The notes: generated by a model not told the origin, from the letters alone. 64,000 nucleotides of DNA from Frankia sp. R82 (GCF_023716925.1 NZ_JAMQQG010000210.1:1-64000); one strand, 5' to 3'. Numbered from the stretch's first letter, positions 9,716-18,300 are shown. Numbers and translations are program-made.

Positions 9716-10109
9716 GGGGGCCGGGCTCACCGCCGTCCGCGCCGATCTTGCCGACCCCGACAGCCTGGCCCCCGCGTTCGCAGGAGCCGATGCGCTGTTC
9801 CTGCTCGTCCGCAGCCCTCGCCGCGGCGGTGGGCTAGCCGATCACCTTCGCCGAGATCTCCCGCGCCCAGGCCCGCGAGCAGATGGTCGGATGGATGCCG
9901 GCCGCCATCGCCGACGACACCCTGACCGTCCGCGGAAGTCCGACGGCCGAGCAGACCACCGTCGGCCCCGACCTCACCACCGTGCTCGGCTGCCCCGGCC
10001 GCACGTTCGCGGCTTGGGCGAAGGACAACCTCGACACCTTCCGCTGATCCCGCTGCCATCAGTGCGCCGATGCCCCGCGCCGACCGGGACACCCGCGCCG
10101 CGCACGCGG

Positions 10110-10994
10110 CTATGCGGTGAACGCCCGCGGATCGACGTGGCGTAGCCGGTCCGGACGGGCGAAGACGTCGATTCTCGCGATCCGTCCGGCGTGGACCGTG
10201 AACCCCAGGACCGCGAAGACCGTGCGGTCGGGCGAGACGACGACGATGCCGGGCCGGCCGTTGACCAGCGCCGCGCGCCCATAGGGGGCCATCGGCGCGA
10301 AGGCCGACACCTGGTTGACCACCGCCCGGGCTCCGCGGATCTCGCGGGGCGCCGCGCCCTCGGCGTCGGCCCGCAGTACGACGTCAGGATCGAGCACCTC
10401 GAGCAGCCGAGGCAGGTCGCCGTCGCGGGCAGCGGCCTGGAACGCCTCGACGAGGCGCCGCTGCCGGGCCGGGTCGGCCTCCCCACCCGGCGCCAGGTCG
10501 ACCTCGGTGTCGCGCAGCCGGCGGCGGGCCCGGCTGGCGAGCTGGGTCGCGGTGGCGGCCGAACGCCCGACGATCGGGGCGATCTCGTCGAACGGCACGC
10601 CGAACAGGTCGTGCAGGACGAAGGCGAGCCGCTCGGCCGGGCGCAGGGTGTCGAGGACGACCAGCATCGCCAGGCCGATCGCGTCGGCCAGCAGGGCCTC
10701 CTGCTCCGGATCGCCGCTGTCGGCCGGCGTGACCAGCGGCTCAGGCAGGTGCATGCCGGCCGGTTCCTCCGGCCGGGAGCGGCGCGCACGCAGCTGGTCG
10801 AGGCAGAGGCGGGCGGTGACTGTCGTCAGCCATCCGGGCAGGTTGACGACATCGCCGCGGTCGGTTCGGGTCAGGCGCAGCCAGGTGTCCTGGACGACGT
10901 CCTCGGCCTCGCTGAACGAGCCGAGCATGCGATAGGCGATCGCCCGCAGCCGCGGTCGCTCCGCTTCGAACATCTCGGTCAGCGCATCGGTCAT
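10110..10994 (-). CDS. ECF41-type RNA polymerase sigma factor with SnoaL-like C-terminal domain
   Basis: A 294-residue SigJ/ECF41-like protein. Sigma region 2 covers about residues 8-75 (AYRMLGSFSEAEDVVQDTWLR), region 4 about 105-160 (FGVPFDEIAPIVGRSAATATQLASRARRR). A SnoaL-like domain follows to the end, with RPDRLRH close to the NPDKL signature that in ECF41 proteins controls sigma activity in place of a separate anti-sigma factor. ATG 10994 is preceded by GGGAGG at good spacing. The gene is divergent from an NAD(P)-binding protein gene, a typical ECF41 neighbour (carboxymuconolactone decarboxylase, oxidoreductase or epimerase). Confidence 0.92.
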   Translation of the reverse strand: MTDALTEMFEAERPRLRAIAYRMLGSFSEAEDVVQDTWLRLTRTDRGDVVNLPGWLTTVTARLCLDQLRARRSRPEEPAGMHLPEPLVTPADSGDPEQEALLADAIGLAMLVVLDTLRPAERLAFVLHDLFGVPFDEIAPIVGRSAATATQLASRARRRLRDTEVDLAPGGEADPARQRRLVEAFQAAARDGDLPRLLEVLDPDVVLRADAEGAAPREIRGARAVVNQVSAFAPMAPYGRAALVNGRPGIVVVSPDRTVFAVLGFTVHAGRIARIDVFARPDRLRHVDPRAFTA

Positions 10995-11024
10995 GTTCGT
11001 CCTCCCAGGTCCGTCATACCGAGT

Positions 11025-11051
11025 GACGAACGGCGAGCGGCCGACCTGACA
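11025..11051 (-). promoter_or_regulatory. Candidate ECF41 autoregulatory promoter
   Basis: On the minus strand TGTCAGG (11045-11051) and CGTC (11025-11028) are separated by 16 bases. The ECF41 consensus as I recall it is TGTCACA, about 16 bases, CGTC. Transcription would begin roughly 24 bases before the sigma gene start. Confidence 0.6.
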
Positions 11052-11084
11052 CGGTCCGGCCGATCTGGCGAAGGGAGCATCCCC

Positions 11085-11753
11085 ATGAAACTCACGATCT
11101 TCGCGGCAACCGGCGGCATCGGCCGTCTCCTGCTCGCGCAGGCCCTGGCCGAGGGGCACGAGGTGACCGCCGTGGCCCGCCGGCCGCAGGCCGTGTCGCC
11201 GTCCCCCGGACGCATCCTGGCAGCCGATCTCGCGACCGCCGACGCGCAGGACCTCGTGCCGGCGGTGGCCGGCGCGGACGCCGTCCTGTCCGCCCTCGGT
11301 GGACACAGCCGGAAGGACACCGGAGTAGCCACCCACGGCACCGAGGCGATGATCGCCGCGATGCGCGCGACCGGCACAACCCGGATCATCATCGTCAGCG
11401 CGGCACCGATCGGCACGGTCTCCTCACCCGCGCGACCGCACCCGCCGCGACACGACCCCGGCGACAACCTCCTCGTGCGTCACGTCCTGGGCCCGGCGAT
11501 CACCAGGGTGCTCCGGGGCCACTACGCGGACCTGGCCCGGATGGAGGACGCGCTGCGCGCGAGCACCCTCGACTGGACGATCGTGCGCCCACCCCGGCTC
11601 ACCAACGGCCCGCGGACCACGAGCTACCGGACCGCCCACGGCCAGAACCTGCGCGGCGGTACCTCGGTCTCCCGCGCGGACGTCGCCGACTACATGCTGC
11701 GCGCCGCCGGCGACCACGCGGACGTGCGGCAGATCGTCGGGATCGCACGGTAA
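11085..11753 (+). CDS. NAD(P)-binding Rossmann protein (NmrA/SDR-like), likely ECF41 target
   Basis: A 222-residue atypical SDR. The N-terminus MKLTIFAATGGIGRLLLAQAL holds the ATGGIG nucleotide-binding loop; SALGGHSRKDTG and the C-terminal LDWTIVRPPRLTNGP are typical of the NAD(P)H-binding (PF13460-like) family that includes biliverdin-reductase-type enzymes. The canonical Tyr-x-x-x-Lys is absent. ATG 11085 follows AAGGGAG. It is divergent from the ECF41 sigma gene, so co-regulation is likely by analogy. The substrate is unknown. Confidence 0.85.
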   Translation: MKLTIFAATGGIGRLLLAQALAEGHEVTAVARRPQAVSPSPGRILAADLATADAQDLVPAVAGADAVLSALGGHSRKDTGVATHGTEAMIAAMRATGTTRIIIVSAAPIGTVSSPARPHPPRHDPGDNLLVRHVLGPAITRVLRGHYADLARMEDALRASTLDWTIVRPPRLTNGPRTTSYRTAHGQNLRGGTSVSRADVADYMLRAAGDHADVRQIVGIAR

Positions 11754-11804
11754 CGCGAAGGTACGGTAACGCGGAGGCATCGGGACATCGGTCGAGTCCG
11801 CCCG

Positions 11805-12430
11805 CTACCCGCCGGTGGCGCTTCTTCCGTACAGCGTGGTGGTCCAGGCGTTGAGCAACGTGTCGATCAGGACGTCCGGATCGTCGAACGGGGGGATGTC
11901 GGCGGCGGCGAGGTAGTACAGCCGTTCGCCGAGCCAGGTGAGGCCCGCGGCGGTGGCGCGCAGGTCCGCGCCGTCGAGGTGCCGCAGCGCTGCGGGGTCG
12001 GCCTCGATCCGGGTGACGGCGGCCTCGGTGAAGGTGTTCATCTGGTCCAGCCACAGGGCGCGCAACTCCTGGTCGGAGCCCCAGCTCTCGACGATGGCCC
12101 GGAGCACACCGGCGTTCTCCCGCCACAGCCGCGCACCGTCGGTGACGCCCCGGCGCAGCCCCTCCACCGGGTGCGGCGATCCGGCCGCGGGGTCCACCCA
12201 TGGCTGGGCGGCCTCGTGCCCCTGCCGCACCGCCTGGCGGACGAGTTCGGCGAGCACGGCCTGCTTACCGGTGAAATAGAAGTAGAAGCTGGCCTTCGAC
12301 ACGCCTGCGGCGCGGGCGATGTCGACGACGCTCACCCCGTCGAACCTGCGGTGCGCGAGCAGCCCCTCCAGCGCGGCGAGCAGCCGGGACCTCAGCTCCG
12401 CCGACCGGGAACGGCGTGGACCAGGCGAAC
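11805..12430 (-). pseudogene. TetR family regulator lacking its start codon
   Basis: The regulator core is intact: HTH VVDIARAAGVSKASFYFYFTGKQAVLAEL and a ligand domain to residue 176 of the frame that opens at GTG 12335. That GTG lies inside helix 2. Reading upstream in the same frame gives helix 1 (SAELRSRLLAALEGLLAHRRFDG) to about 12430, but no ATG, GTG or TTG before coding sense ends where the aldo/keto reductase fragment begins. The 5' end therefore seems lost at a rearrangement junction. A short product from GTG 12335 would lack half the DNA-binding domain. Confidence 0.7.
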
Positions 12431-12781
12431 GACGCTGCCCCGACCAGGTTGAGCGCCGAGTCGCTGAGCGAGAAGGACCGCGCAGTCGCCAAGGCGGTGC
12501 ACGAGGTTGCGGGCGAACTCGGCGTCACCTCGTCGCAGGTCGCGATCGCCTGGACGACGCACCGCTCGGCGACGATCCGACCCATTCTGGGCGTCCGCCG
12601 GGTCGATCAGCTCCGGGACAACCTCGGCGCGCTCGACGTCACGCTGCCGCCCGAGCTCGTCTCTCGGCTCGACGATGCCACGGGCTTCTCACCCGGTTTC
12701 CCGACCGAGTTCATCGACCAGACCTCCCCCTGGGTCTTCGGCGCCGCCCTCGTGGAACCGAGCGCCTCCGGCCAGCGATAG
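12416..12781 (+). pseudogene. Aldo/keto reductase, C-terminal third only
   Basis: The frame matches only the end of an AKR barrel: AVHEVAGELGVTSSQVAIAW, then PILGVRRVDQLRDNLGAL with the usual NADPH-binding Arg and Asn, then LPPELVSRLDDATGF. About 210 N-terminal residues, including the catalytic Asp/Tyr/Lys/His, are missing. It abuts the truncated TetR gene head to head, so one deletion may have removed both 5' ends. Confidence 0.85.
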
Positions 12782-12872
12782 AAATCCGCATTCGTCGAAT
12801 CGACGTGGCCGAACGACCGGTAGCGATTGCGCCATGCCGCGTTCTACGAATGGACATTTCTGCTGAACACAG

Positions 12873-12895
12873 GCCGGCCCGGTTCTCGGGCCGGC
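12873..12895. terminator. Strong GC hairpin, possible bidirectional terminator
   Basis: GCCGGCCCG and CGGGCCGGC form a perfect 9-bp stem with loop GTTCT, lying between two convergent gene remnants. It lacks a T-run. Confidence 0.5.
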
Positions 12896-12976
12896 TCCGA
12901 GTCGAGGGGCAGCGGACATGATGCAGACCGCCTCGGTCAGTGCCTGCATCCGGGAATGGCCAGCCGGGCCCCACGC

Positions 12977-13345
12977 TCAGTTCGCGTTGCCCGGCTGCAC
13001 CAAGCCCGATTCGTAGGCCACAATCGTCAGCTGCACGCGGTCGCGGACGTCGAGTTTCGTCAGCAGATGGCTGACGTGGGTCCTGGTGGTGGCCAGGCTG
13101 ATGTGCAGGTTCTGGGCGATCTCCGCGTTCGAGCGGCCCTGCTCGACCGCGACCAGCAGTTCGCGCTCCCGGGCGGTGAGGCGGGCGACCGGTTCCCGGT
13201 ACCGGTGCCCGTCGTCGGTCACCGTCAACTCGACGGCGTCGGGTCGGTAGACGATGACGATGTCGGCGGTGGCGTCCGGAGCATGCTTGAGCACGTTGGT
13301 CAGCGCCTCCTGGACGATGCGGAAACTGCAGGCCTCGGCCGGCGG
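12977..13345 (-). pseudogene. Histidine kinase ATPase fragment fused to a LuxR-type HTH
   Basis: Reading from about 13330, the frame gives FRIVQEALTNVLKHA, the N box of a NarL-type sensor kinase, then LTVTDDG, and then jumps directly to VARLTARERELLVAVEQGRSNAEIAQNL and the rest of a LuxR/NarL HTH. The kinase end, the whole receiver domain and the intergenic region are missing. This is a deletion fusion of a two-component kinase and its response regulator. Upstream, kinase sense stops at about 13345, where a CPBP fragment begins on the other strand. No proper start is visible. Confidence 0.82.
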
Positions 13346-13640
13346 CGGGCGAGCTGGGCCGGCGTCGGCCTGCGACGGGCGGGACTGCGCTGGTGGCCGG
13401 TAGCGATCCTCCTCCCGGCACTGATCATCGCGGCCCCGTATGCGGTCGCCTGGCTGCGGGAGCGCAGCGCGAGCATCTGGCCGGTCGCGATCGCGCACAA
13501 CGCCCTCAACACGGTCATCGACGCGGCCACCACGACCACGGTGACGACGTCACCCGTGGCGCTGAGCTACGTGGCCGGCGAGTCCGGTCTGGTCACCATG
13601 GCCGCGGTCCTGCTGGTGGCAGCGGTCCTGCTGAGGCGGT
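13346..13640 (+). pseudogene. CPBP family intramembrane metalloprotease, C-terminal fragment
   Basis: A hydrophobic stretch is followed by IWPVAIAHNALNTVID, the last conserved motif (HNxxN) of the CPBP/Abi (PF02517) protease family, then one more membrane segment. The two earlier motifs (EExxxR, FxxxH) are missing. A shorter piece of the same family lies at 47392-47463, again right of a minus-strand kinase remnant. Confidence 0.7.
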
Positions 13641-14169
13641 CGACAGTCGCCAGGATGTCTCGGCGGACCAGGCCACTGCCCGCGCGGATGGCCGCCCAGT
13701 AGAAGGCGAACCTGATACGGGTGGCCCGGTCCGTCGAATATCCCCGGGTCTCCGTGCTCAGGATGGTGCCCGCCGGGCCGGAGTGAACGTGGAAGTCGGT
13801 GAGGTACTTGACCCAGCCAGCATCGTCGAAGGCGGTGAAGTCCTCGATCGAGGAGACCTCGACGCGGCTCGAAGTACGCTGCCACGGACGTGCGATGGAC
13901 GCACCGAGAGCGTAGTGCGGCGCCTGGACGGCGACCATGGTGAGAGGCCCCTCCGTCAGCAGGGGCCGGGCTGTGGGCATCTCTCGTGAGCCGAGGTGCC
14001 GCAGGATGACCAGGGGCCTTGCGACCGCAAGCTGATCCAGCGTCAGCCCGGTGAGGGCGTCCCAGACATGGCGAGGATCGGCGGGAAGTACCCGCGAATG
14101 CCGTTCGCGGAAGTGGTACACCGGCATCGTCGTCTCAAGAAGCGTGGGCACTCGCGGCTCCGTGACCAT
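13567..14169 (-). CDS. Conserved hypothetical, SRPBCC-like
   Basis: A 200-residue soluble protein. YHFRERHSRVLPADPRHVWDAL at the N-terminus and the C-terminal pattern STETRGYSTDRATRIRFAFYW-GSGLVRRDIL belong to an actinobacterial SRPBCC-like family of unknown function. Its ATG overlaps the TGA of the upstream TetR gene by one base (TGATG), so the two are one transcript, and the regulator may respond to this protein's ligand. The last 25 residues overlap the CPBP fragment on the other strand and may be altered by that junction. Confidence 0.72.
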   Translation of the reverse strand: MVTEPRVPTLLETTMPVYHFRERHSRVLPADPRHVWDALTGLTLDQLAVARPLVILRHLGSREMPTARPLLTEGPLTMVAVQAPHYALGASIARPWQRTSSRVEVSSIEDFTAFDDAGWVKYLTDFHVHSGPAGTILSTETRGYSTDRATRIRFAFYWAAIRAGSGLVRRDILATVDRLSRTAATSRTAAMVTRPDSPAT

Positions 14170-14819
14170 CAGTAGGAATCCTCTGTTCGCTGGCCTGGTT
14201 GTGGGCCCTGCGGCGCAGGCCCGCGGTGGTCGGGAAGGCTCAGCGTGGAAAGGACCGACCGGAAGACCCGGTCAACGACATCGCCTGCCACCGGGCTGTC
14301 GGTGACGAGGAACAGCTCGGCCCAGACCATTCCAAGCAGGTGCGCGTGGACCTCAGACGCCCCGATCGGCTGACCGGTCTGGAGCTCGCCGCGAGACCGG
14401 GCCCGGGAGAGAATGCTGGCGATCAGGTCGCGCTCGGCTCTGATGAACCGGGCCTGGAACCGGCGGCGGACCTCCGGGGTGGTCCGCAGGTCCGCGACGA
14501 GACCGGGCAGGGCGTTACGCGCGACCGGCGTGTTCAGCAGGGCCACGACGTGCTCGACGAGGGCGTGCAGATCGGCGGCGAGGCCACCCTGGTCAAAACG
14601 CCGGGCGTCCAGCTCCGTCCCATGCACGACGGCGGCGAACACCAGCTCTGGCCTGGAGGACCAGCGCCGGTAGATCGCAGCGCGGCCGGCACCCGCCAGG
14701 CCACTGATCCGCGCGATCGAGACGTCGGCGTAGTCGGTGTCAGCCAGCAGCGTGCGCACCGCCTCGAGCAGCCGCACATCGACCACGGCCTCCCGCGGTC
14801 GACCCCGTGGCATCGCCAT
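14169..14819 (-). CDS. TetR family transcriptional regulator
   Basis: 216 residues. HTH at about 30-55 (VSIARISGLAGAGRAAIYRRWSSRPEL) and a TetR_C-type ligand domain with helices to about 195. It is first in an operon with the SRPBCC-like gene, whose start codon it touches. An imperfect palindrome lies just upstream (14832-14850), fitting autoregulation. No effector can be assigned. Confidence 0.9.
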   Translation of the reverse strand: MAMPRGRPREAVVDVRLLEAVRTLLADTDYADVSIARISGLAGAGRAAIYRRWSSRPELVFAAVVHGTELDARRFDQGGLAADLHALVEHVVALLNTPVARNALPGLVADLRTTPEVRRRFQARFIRAERDLIASILSRARSRGELQTGQPIGASEVHAHLLGMVWAELFLVTDSPVAGDVVDRVFRSVLSTLSLPDHRGPAPQGPQPGQRTEDSY

Positions 14820-14831
14820 GCCTCCTTATAT

Positions 14832-14850
14832 ACGGAACTGATGTTTCCGT
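14832..14850. promoter_or_regulatory. Candidate TetR operator
   Basis: ACGGAA-N7-TTCCGT forms a perfect 6-bp inverted repeat in an A/T-rich patch 13 bases before the TetR start. It probably overlaps the promoter. Confidence 0.5.
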
Positions 14851-15054
14851 AAACAACAAGGTGCGGGCCGGGCCGGGCAGACCGTTGTCCACCACCGACT
14901 GGCCTGGAACGGCGACAAGGGAACATCCCTGGTCAGGCCTCAGAGAAGCCGGCCGTGGAAGTGACCCGCTTCCTGATCTCGACCTGGGCCGGGCCGACGA
15001 GTGGGAGTTCGCGGTGTTGACGGCGGAAGTCGTTGACCGCCACCGGTCGGGGGC

Positions 15055-15380
15055 TGGGGACTGACCGCCAGCGCTGCGACCGCGACGGCGACGAGGAGAC
15101 GACGCCGATCGACGGAGTCCACGATCGTCCCGCCGATGAGCGCCCCGGCGAGAAGTGGTCCGAGGCCGGCCAGCGAGACTAGGCCGACTTCGGGCGACGA
15201 TCCGGTCAGCGTGTAGACCTGGTACGAGACAGCCACCGTGGCCATCTGGGTACCGAGCGCCGAGACCGCCTGGCCGGCGACCAGCACCCGAAGACCCCTG
15301 CATCGGCGTAGCGGTCCGACGTCGATCAACAGGCCCCGACACAGTCCGCTCAGCCGGCTCGGGGAGCGGCGCCGAATCAT
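15055..15380 (-). pseudogene. MFS transporter, N-terminal fragment
   Basis: From ATG 15380 the frame gives the first two to three membrane segments of an EntS-like MFS_3 exporter: LVAGQAVSALGTQMATVAVSYQVYTLTGSS, GPLLAGALIGGTIVDSVDRRRLL. Sense ends near 15055 after VAVAALAV. At least nine membrane segments are missing, so it cannot transport. Confidence 0.75.
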
Positions 15381-15553
15381 GACGGACACCGGCCCGCTAC
15401 CTGTAGCCGACCGGGATGACGCCACGCGGGACCAACGGTGTCCTCCGCTTCCTCGACGCTGCCAGCGGCTGCCACCGGAGCAGTGCCGGCACACGGATCG
15501 GGCACGGCTTTCGGACTGTCGACTGGACGCTGACCATGGTGCGATCGTGCATG

Positions 15554-15569
15554 TTCAAGCCAGCTTGAA
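15554..15569. promoter_or_regulatory. Inverted repeat before the MerR-like gene
   Basis: TTCAAG-CCAG-CTTGAA is a perfect 6-bp inverted repeat overlapping the possible TTG start at 15565. It may be a MerR operator or chance. Confidence 0.35.
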
Positions 15570-16011
15570 GACAAGTGGTTCGGATGCAAGACTTGACGCC
15601 TCGGCAATCCGCTACTGCGAGGAGCGATGCCTGGTGCAGCCCGTCTCCCGGCGGTCCGGGCGATGCTGGTATGGGCCGGCCGAGATCCGCCGGCTGGCCA
15701 TCATCCAGTACTGGCAGCGCACCGGGCTGATGAGCCTCGAAGAGATCGGTGACATTCTCGCCGGCCCCGCCGCCACCCGAGACTGGACTCATACAGTCCA
15801 GGAACACATCGATACCCTACGCCTCCAGGCTGAACGCATGAGCGCCGCCGTCGATTATCTCGAGCACATGCTCTCCCACCACCACGACTCCCCAGCCGAC
15901 GGCTGCCATCACCATGAATCCCGCATCCTTCACATGCCTCTGACCACAGCAGAGAAATACCTACCCGGCGAACCGCTGCGTCCTACACGGAGCGGTTCCA
16001 CAGACCGGTAA
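15565..16011 (+). pseudogene. MerR-like regulator with degenerate N-terminus
   Basis: ASAIRYCEERCLVQPVSRRSGRCWYGPAEIRRLAIIQYWQ aligns well with the MerR HTH wing (normally xSAIRYYEExGLL), and a helical coiled-coil with HH(H/D)-rich tail follows. The first helix, usually IGELARRTGV, reads SGSDARLDA, and no ATG or GTG is in place; TTG 15565 is the nearest start. The residue changes Y to C and G to C in the recognition region suggest decay. It may still be translated, so its pseudogene status is not certain. Confidence 0.55.
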
Positions 16012-16300
16012 CCCACCCTCGGCAAAGCACCTCCTGAGTCGATACCCCGCTGGCGCCAAGGTCGGGTTCGGCCTGTTCCCCGAAAACCTCTTCCACACCA
16101 CCGGAATCGGCCCGATCCGACGGACCACCCCAACCACGGATATCCCCAACCTGATCTACCACAATGCGATCGCAGAAGTTATCGCCGATGGTCCGTTCGA
16201 CCGCCCGACCAGCGCATCGCAGCGGCATTCTTTCGGCGCGTCCGGACGGCCGATACGGTTCTGGGGATCTCCCCTGTATGACACCGTTCACGACCAGGAG

Positions 16301-16729
16301 GTGACCATCGCTTCCATTCGACACGAAGTCGTTGTCGTTCTGCCACCGGAGCAGGTGTGGGACGCCCTGCACGACGTGGGAGCGGTGCACCGGCGACTGC
16401 TACCGGGACGAGTGCTCGACGTCAGCCTCGACGGTGACGTCAGAACACTGACCATGCCGGACGGACACCTGGTGCGAGAACTCATCGTCACCGTCGACGA
16501 CGAGGAACGCCGGCTCGTCTACGCGGCCATCGAGGGAGCCCGACCGCCCCTGCGCCACCACCAGGCGTCCTTCCAGGCCCTGCCCGGCGAGGACGGGCAC
16601 AGCCGACTCCGCTGGATCACCGATGTCCTGCCGGCCAGCCTGGCAGGCCTGATCGAAGCCCGCACCGCACACGGCGTCAAGGAGATGAAAGAAGTCCTCG
16701 AACTACCGGCCACCGCCCTGGGCCGCTGA
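16301..16729 (+). CDS. SRPBCC family protein (polyketide cyclase/dehydrase-like)
   Basis: A 142-residue single START-like domain: VVVVLPPEQVWDALHDVGAVHRRLLPG at the start, a central beta grip with DDEERRLVYAAIEG, and a long C-terminal helix (GLIEARTAHGVKEMKEVLE). Such proteins bind small hydrophobic ligands. GTG 16301 is preceded by CAGGAG. The first 45 bases around this start are echoed at 59195-59240 in front of a DGAT fragment, so a start-region duplicate exists without the rest of the gene. Confidence 0.85.
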   Translation: MTIASIRHEVVVVLPPEQVWDALHDVGAVHRRLLPGRVLDVSLDGDVRTLTMPDGHLVRELIVTVDDEERRLVYAAIEGARPPLRHHQASFQALPGEDGHSRLRWITDVLPASLAGLIEARTAHGVKEMKEVLELPATALGR

Positions 16730-16885
16730 TCGCCCCGTCCGACGCACGCCGATCAGCCGTCGCCGTCGACCGCTCATTTCGCGCAGACCGCCACCGGGCC
16801 GGGATAGTGTCGAATACACACCGTCGCGTCGACGGCCCTGGCGGCCAGGGCGGTGCCGGTAATCCAGTCGAGGTGAGGAGCACAG

Positions 16886-17332
16886 ATGCTACGTGTTGGC
16901 GACATCGCACCGGAATTCGAACTCCCGGACGAGACCAACACCCCTCGCCGACTTTCCACCCTCCTGGCGGCGGGTCCGGTCGTTCTGTTCTTCTACCCGG
17001 CGGCGATGACCAAGGGCTGCACCGCGGAGAGCTGTCACTTCCGGGATCTCGCGGCCGAGTTCGCCAAGGTCGGTGCGCAGCGGATCGGGATCAGCACCGA
17101 CACCGTGGCCAAGCAGAAGGAGTTCTCCGACAAGCACTCCTTCGACTACCCGCTGCTGTCGGACGCCGACGGCACCGTGTCGCGGGCGTTCGGCGTGAAG
17201 CGGCCGATCGATCTTCTGCGAGTCAAGCGCGCCACCTTCGTGATCGGTACGGACCAGGTCATCATCGAGGCCATCGCCAGCGAACTGAACATGAACACGC
17301 ACGCCGACAAGGCGCTGGCCGCCCTCGCCTGA
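16886..17332 (+). CDS. Peroxiredoxin (BCP/PrxQ type)
   Basis: 148 residues with a complete thioredoxin-fold peroxidase: APEFELPDETNTP, then the active site MTKGCTAESCHFRD with peroxidatic Cys45 and resolving Cys50 five residues apart, as in atypical 2-Cys BCP enzymes. It reduces hydroperoxides at the expense of thioredoxin. The DNA around the start fits ATG 16886 preceded by GGTGAGGAG. It is an isolated gene, convergent with the enoyl-CoA hydratase gene. Confidence 0.93.
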   Translation: MLRVGDIAPEFELPDETNTPRRLSTLLAAGPVVLFFYPAAMTKGCTAESCHFRDLAAEFAKVGAQRIGISTDTVAKQKEFSDKHSFDYPLLSDADGTVSRAFGVKRPIDLLRVKRATFVIGTDQVIIEAIASELNMNTHADKALAALA

Positions 17333-17386
17333 GGCCAACCAGGAGCCGAGGGGCGCCGACGTGTCACGCGGGGCACGACGTGCTGC

Positions 17387-18292
17387 CTACGGCTCCGTCC
17401 CAGCGTCGTTGTCCCTGCGCGGTGACCGCGCGCCGAGCGAACCGGTGGCGGGAGTGGCATCGCACGCAACCGGCTGGAGCTCTCGGCCGATCAGCCCCTC
17501 AAGGTCGAGCTCGCCGTCATGGGTCTGGGCGCCTGCGGCAAGAGCATCGGTGAACCGTCCAACCGCCACCGGGCTGGTGAACAGCGGCCAGAGCAGTTCG
17601 CCTTCGGCCGTGAGTCCGTCCGCGAAAGGCAGGGCCGCGGCTTCCACCGCCTTCTTGGCCGCGGCGACGGCCGACCAGGGGTACGACGCGATCCGCAGCG
17701 CCAGCCGATCGACGAAACCGTCGAGCTCGTCCGCCGGTATGGACCGGTTGACCAGCCCATACCGCTGGGCGGTCTCGGCGTCGACGAGATCCGAACCCAG
17801 GATGATCTCCAGGGCGCGGGAACGGCCGACCAGGCGCGGCAGGTGCTGCGTGCCGCCACCACCGGGAAGAATCCCGAGACTCACCTCGGGCTGCCCGAAC
17901 CACGCCTGCCCGCTGGCGGCGAACCGCATGTCCAGAGTCAGCAGGAACTCGTTGCCGCTGCCGCGGGCGCGTCCGGTCACCTTGGCGATGGTGACCTGCG
18001 CCAGGCTCCGGTACCGCTGGAACAGGGCCGGCCCCGGGCCGGCGATGAACTCCCGCATCGCGGCCGGGTCACTGACCAGCCGCATGTCGCCGTGCCCCAG
18101 GAAGAACTCCGGGTCGGCGCTTTCGAAGACGACGACTCGCACCGCGTCATCGGCCCGCACCGCGGTGTTGAAACGGTCGAGGTCAGCGATCAGCGGCCCG
18201 TCGAACAGGTTGAGCGGCGGATGGTCGATCGCAACGAACGCGACACCCTCCTGCACCCTGACCGTGAGCGTCTCGTACTCCTCGCGCCCCAT
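17387..18292 (-). CDS. Enoyl-CoA hydratase/isomerase family protein
   Basis: 301 residues of crotonase fold: HPPLNLFDGPL, oxyanion-hole strand FFLGHGDM, then ARGSGNEFLLTLDMRFAA and FGQPEVSLGILPGGGGTQ where one catalytic acid normally sits. Members hydrate or isomerise acyl-CoA thioesters. The last 25 residues are low-complexity. It is divergent from an HxlR gene with a shared operator that overlaps the ribosome-binding sites of both genes, so it is very probably the regulator's target. Confidence 0.92.
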   Translation of the reverse strand: MGREEYETLTVRVQEGVAFVAIDHPPLNLFDGPLIADLDRFNTAVRADDAVRVVVFESADPEFFLGHGDMRLVSDPAAMREFIAGPGPALFQRYRSLAQVTIAKVTGRARGSGNEFLLTLDMRFAASGQAWFGQPEVSLGILPGGGGTQHLPRLVGRSRALEIILGSDLVDAETAQRYGLVNRSIPADELDGFVDRLALRIASYPWSAVAAAKKAVEAAALPFADGLTAEGELLWPLFTSPVAVGRFTDALAAGAQTHDGELDLEGLIGRELQPVACDATPATGSLGARSPRRDNDAGTEP

Positions 18293-18300
18293 TCACATCT

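Larger units (their letters stand above)
9087..10047 (+). pseudogene. NmrA-like NAD(P)-binding reductase, interrupted and internally deleted
   Basis: The gene starts as an NmrA/azoreductase-like Rossmann protein (IVVTGATGTIGRSL, glycine motif intact) and matches the intact 51164 gene for about 35 residues. Homology stops near 9195, resumes near 9716 (GLTAVRADLADPDSLAP), then jumps near 9812 to the C-terminal 70 residues, losing about 400 bases relative to the intact copy and adding a TAG at 9834-9836. The tail ends at TGA 10045. It therefore carries one insertion and one deletion and cannot make a working enzyme. Confidence 0.88.
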
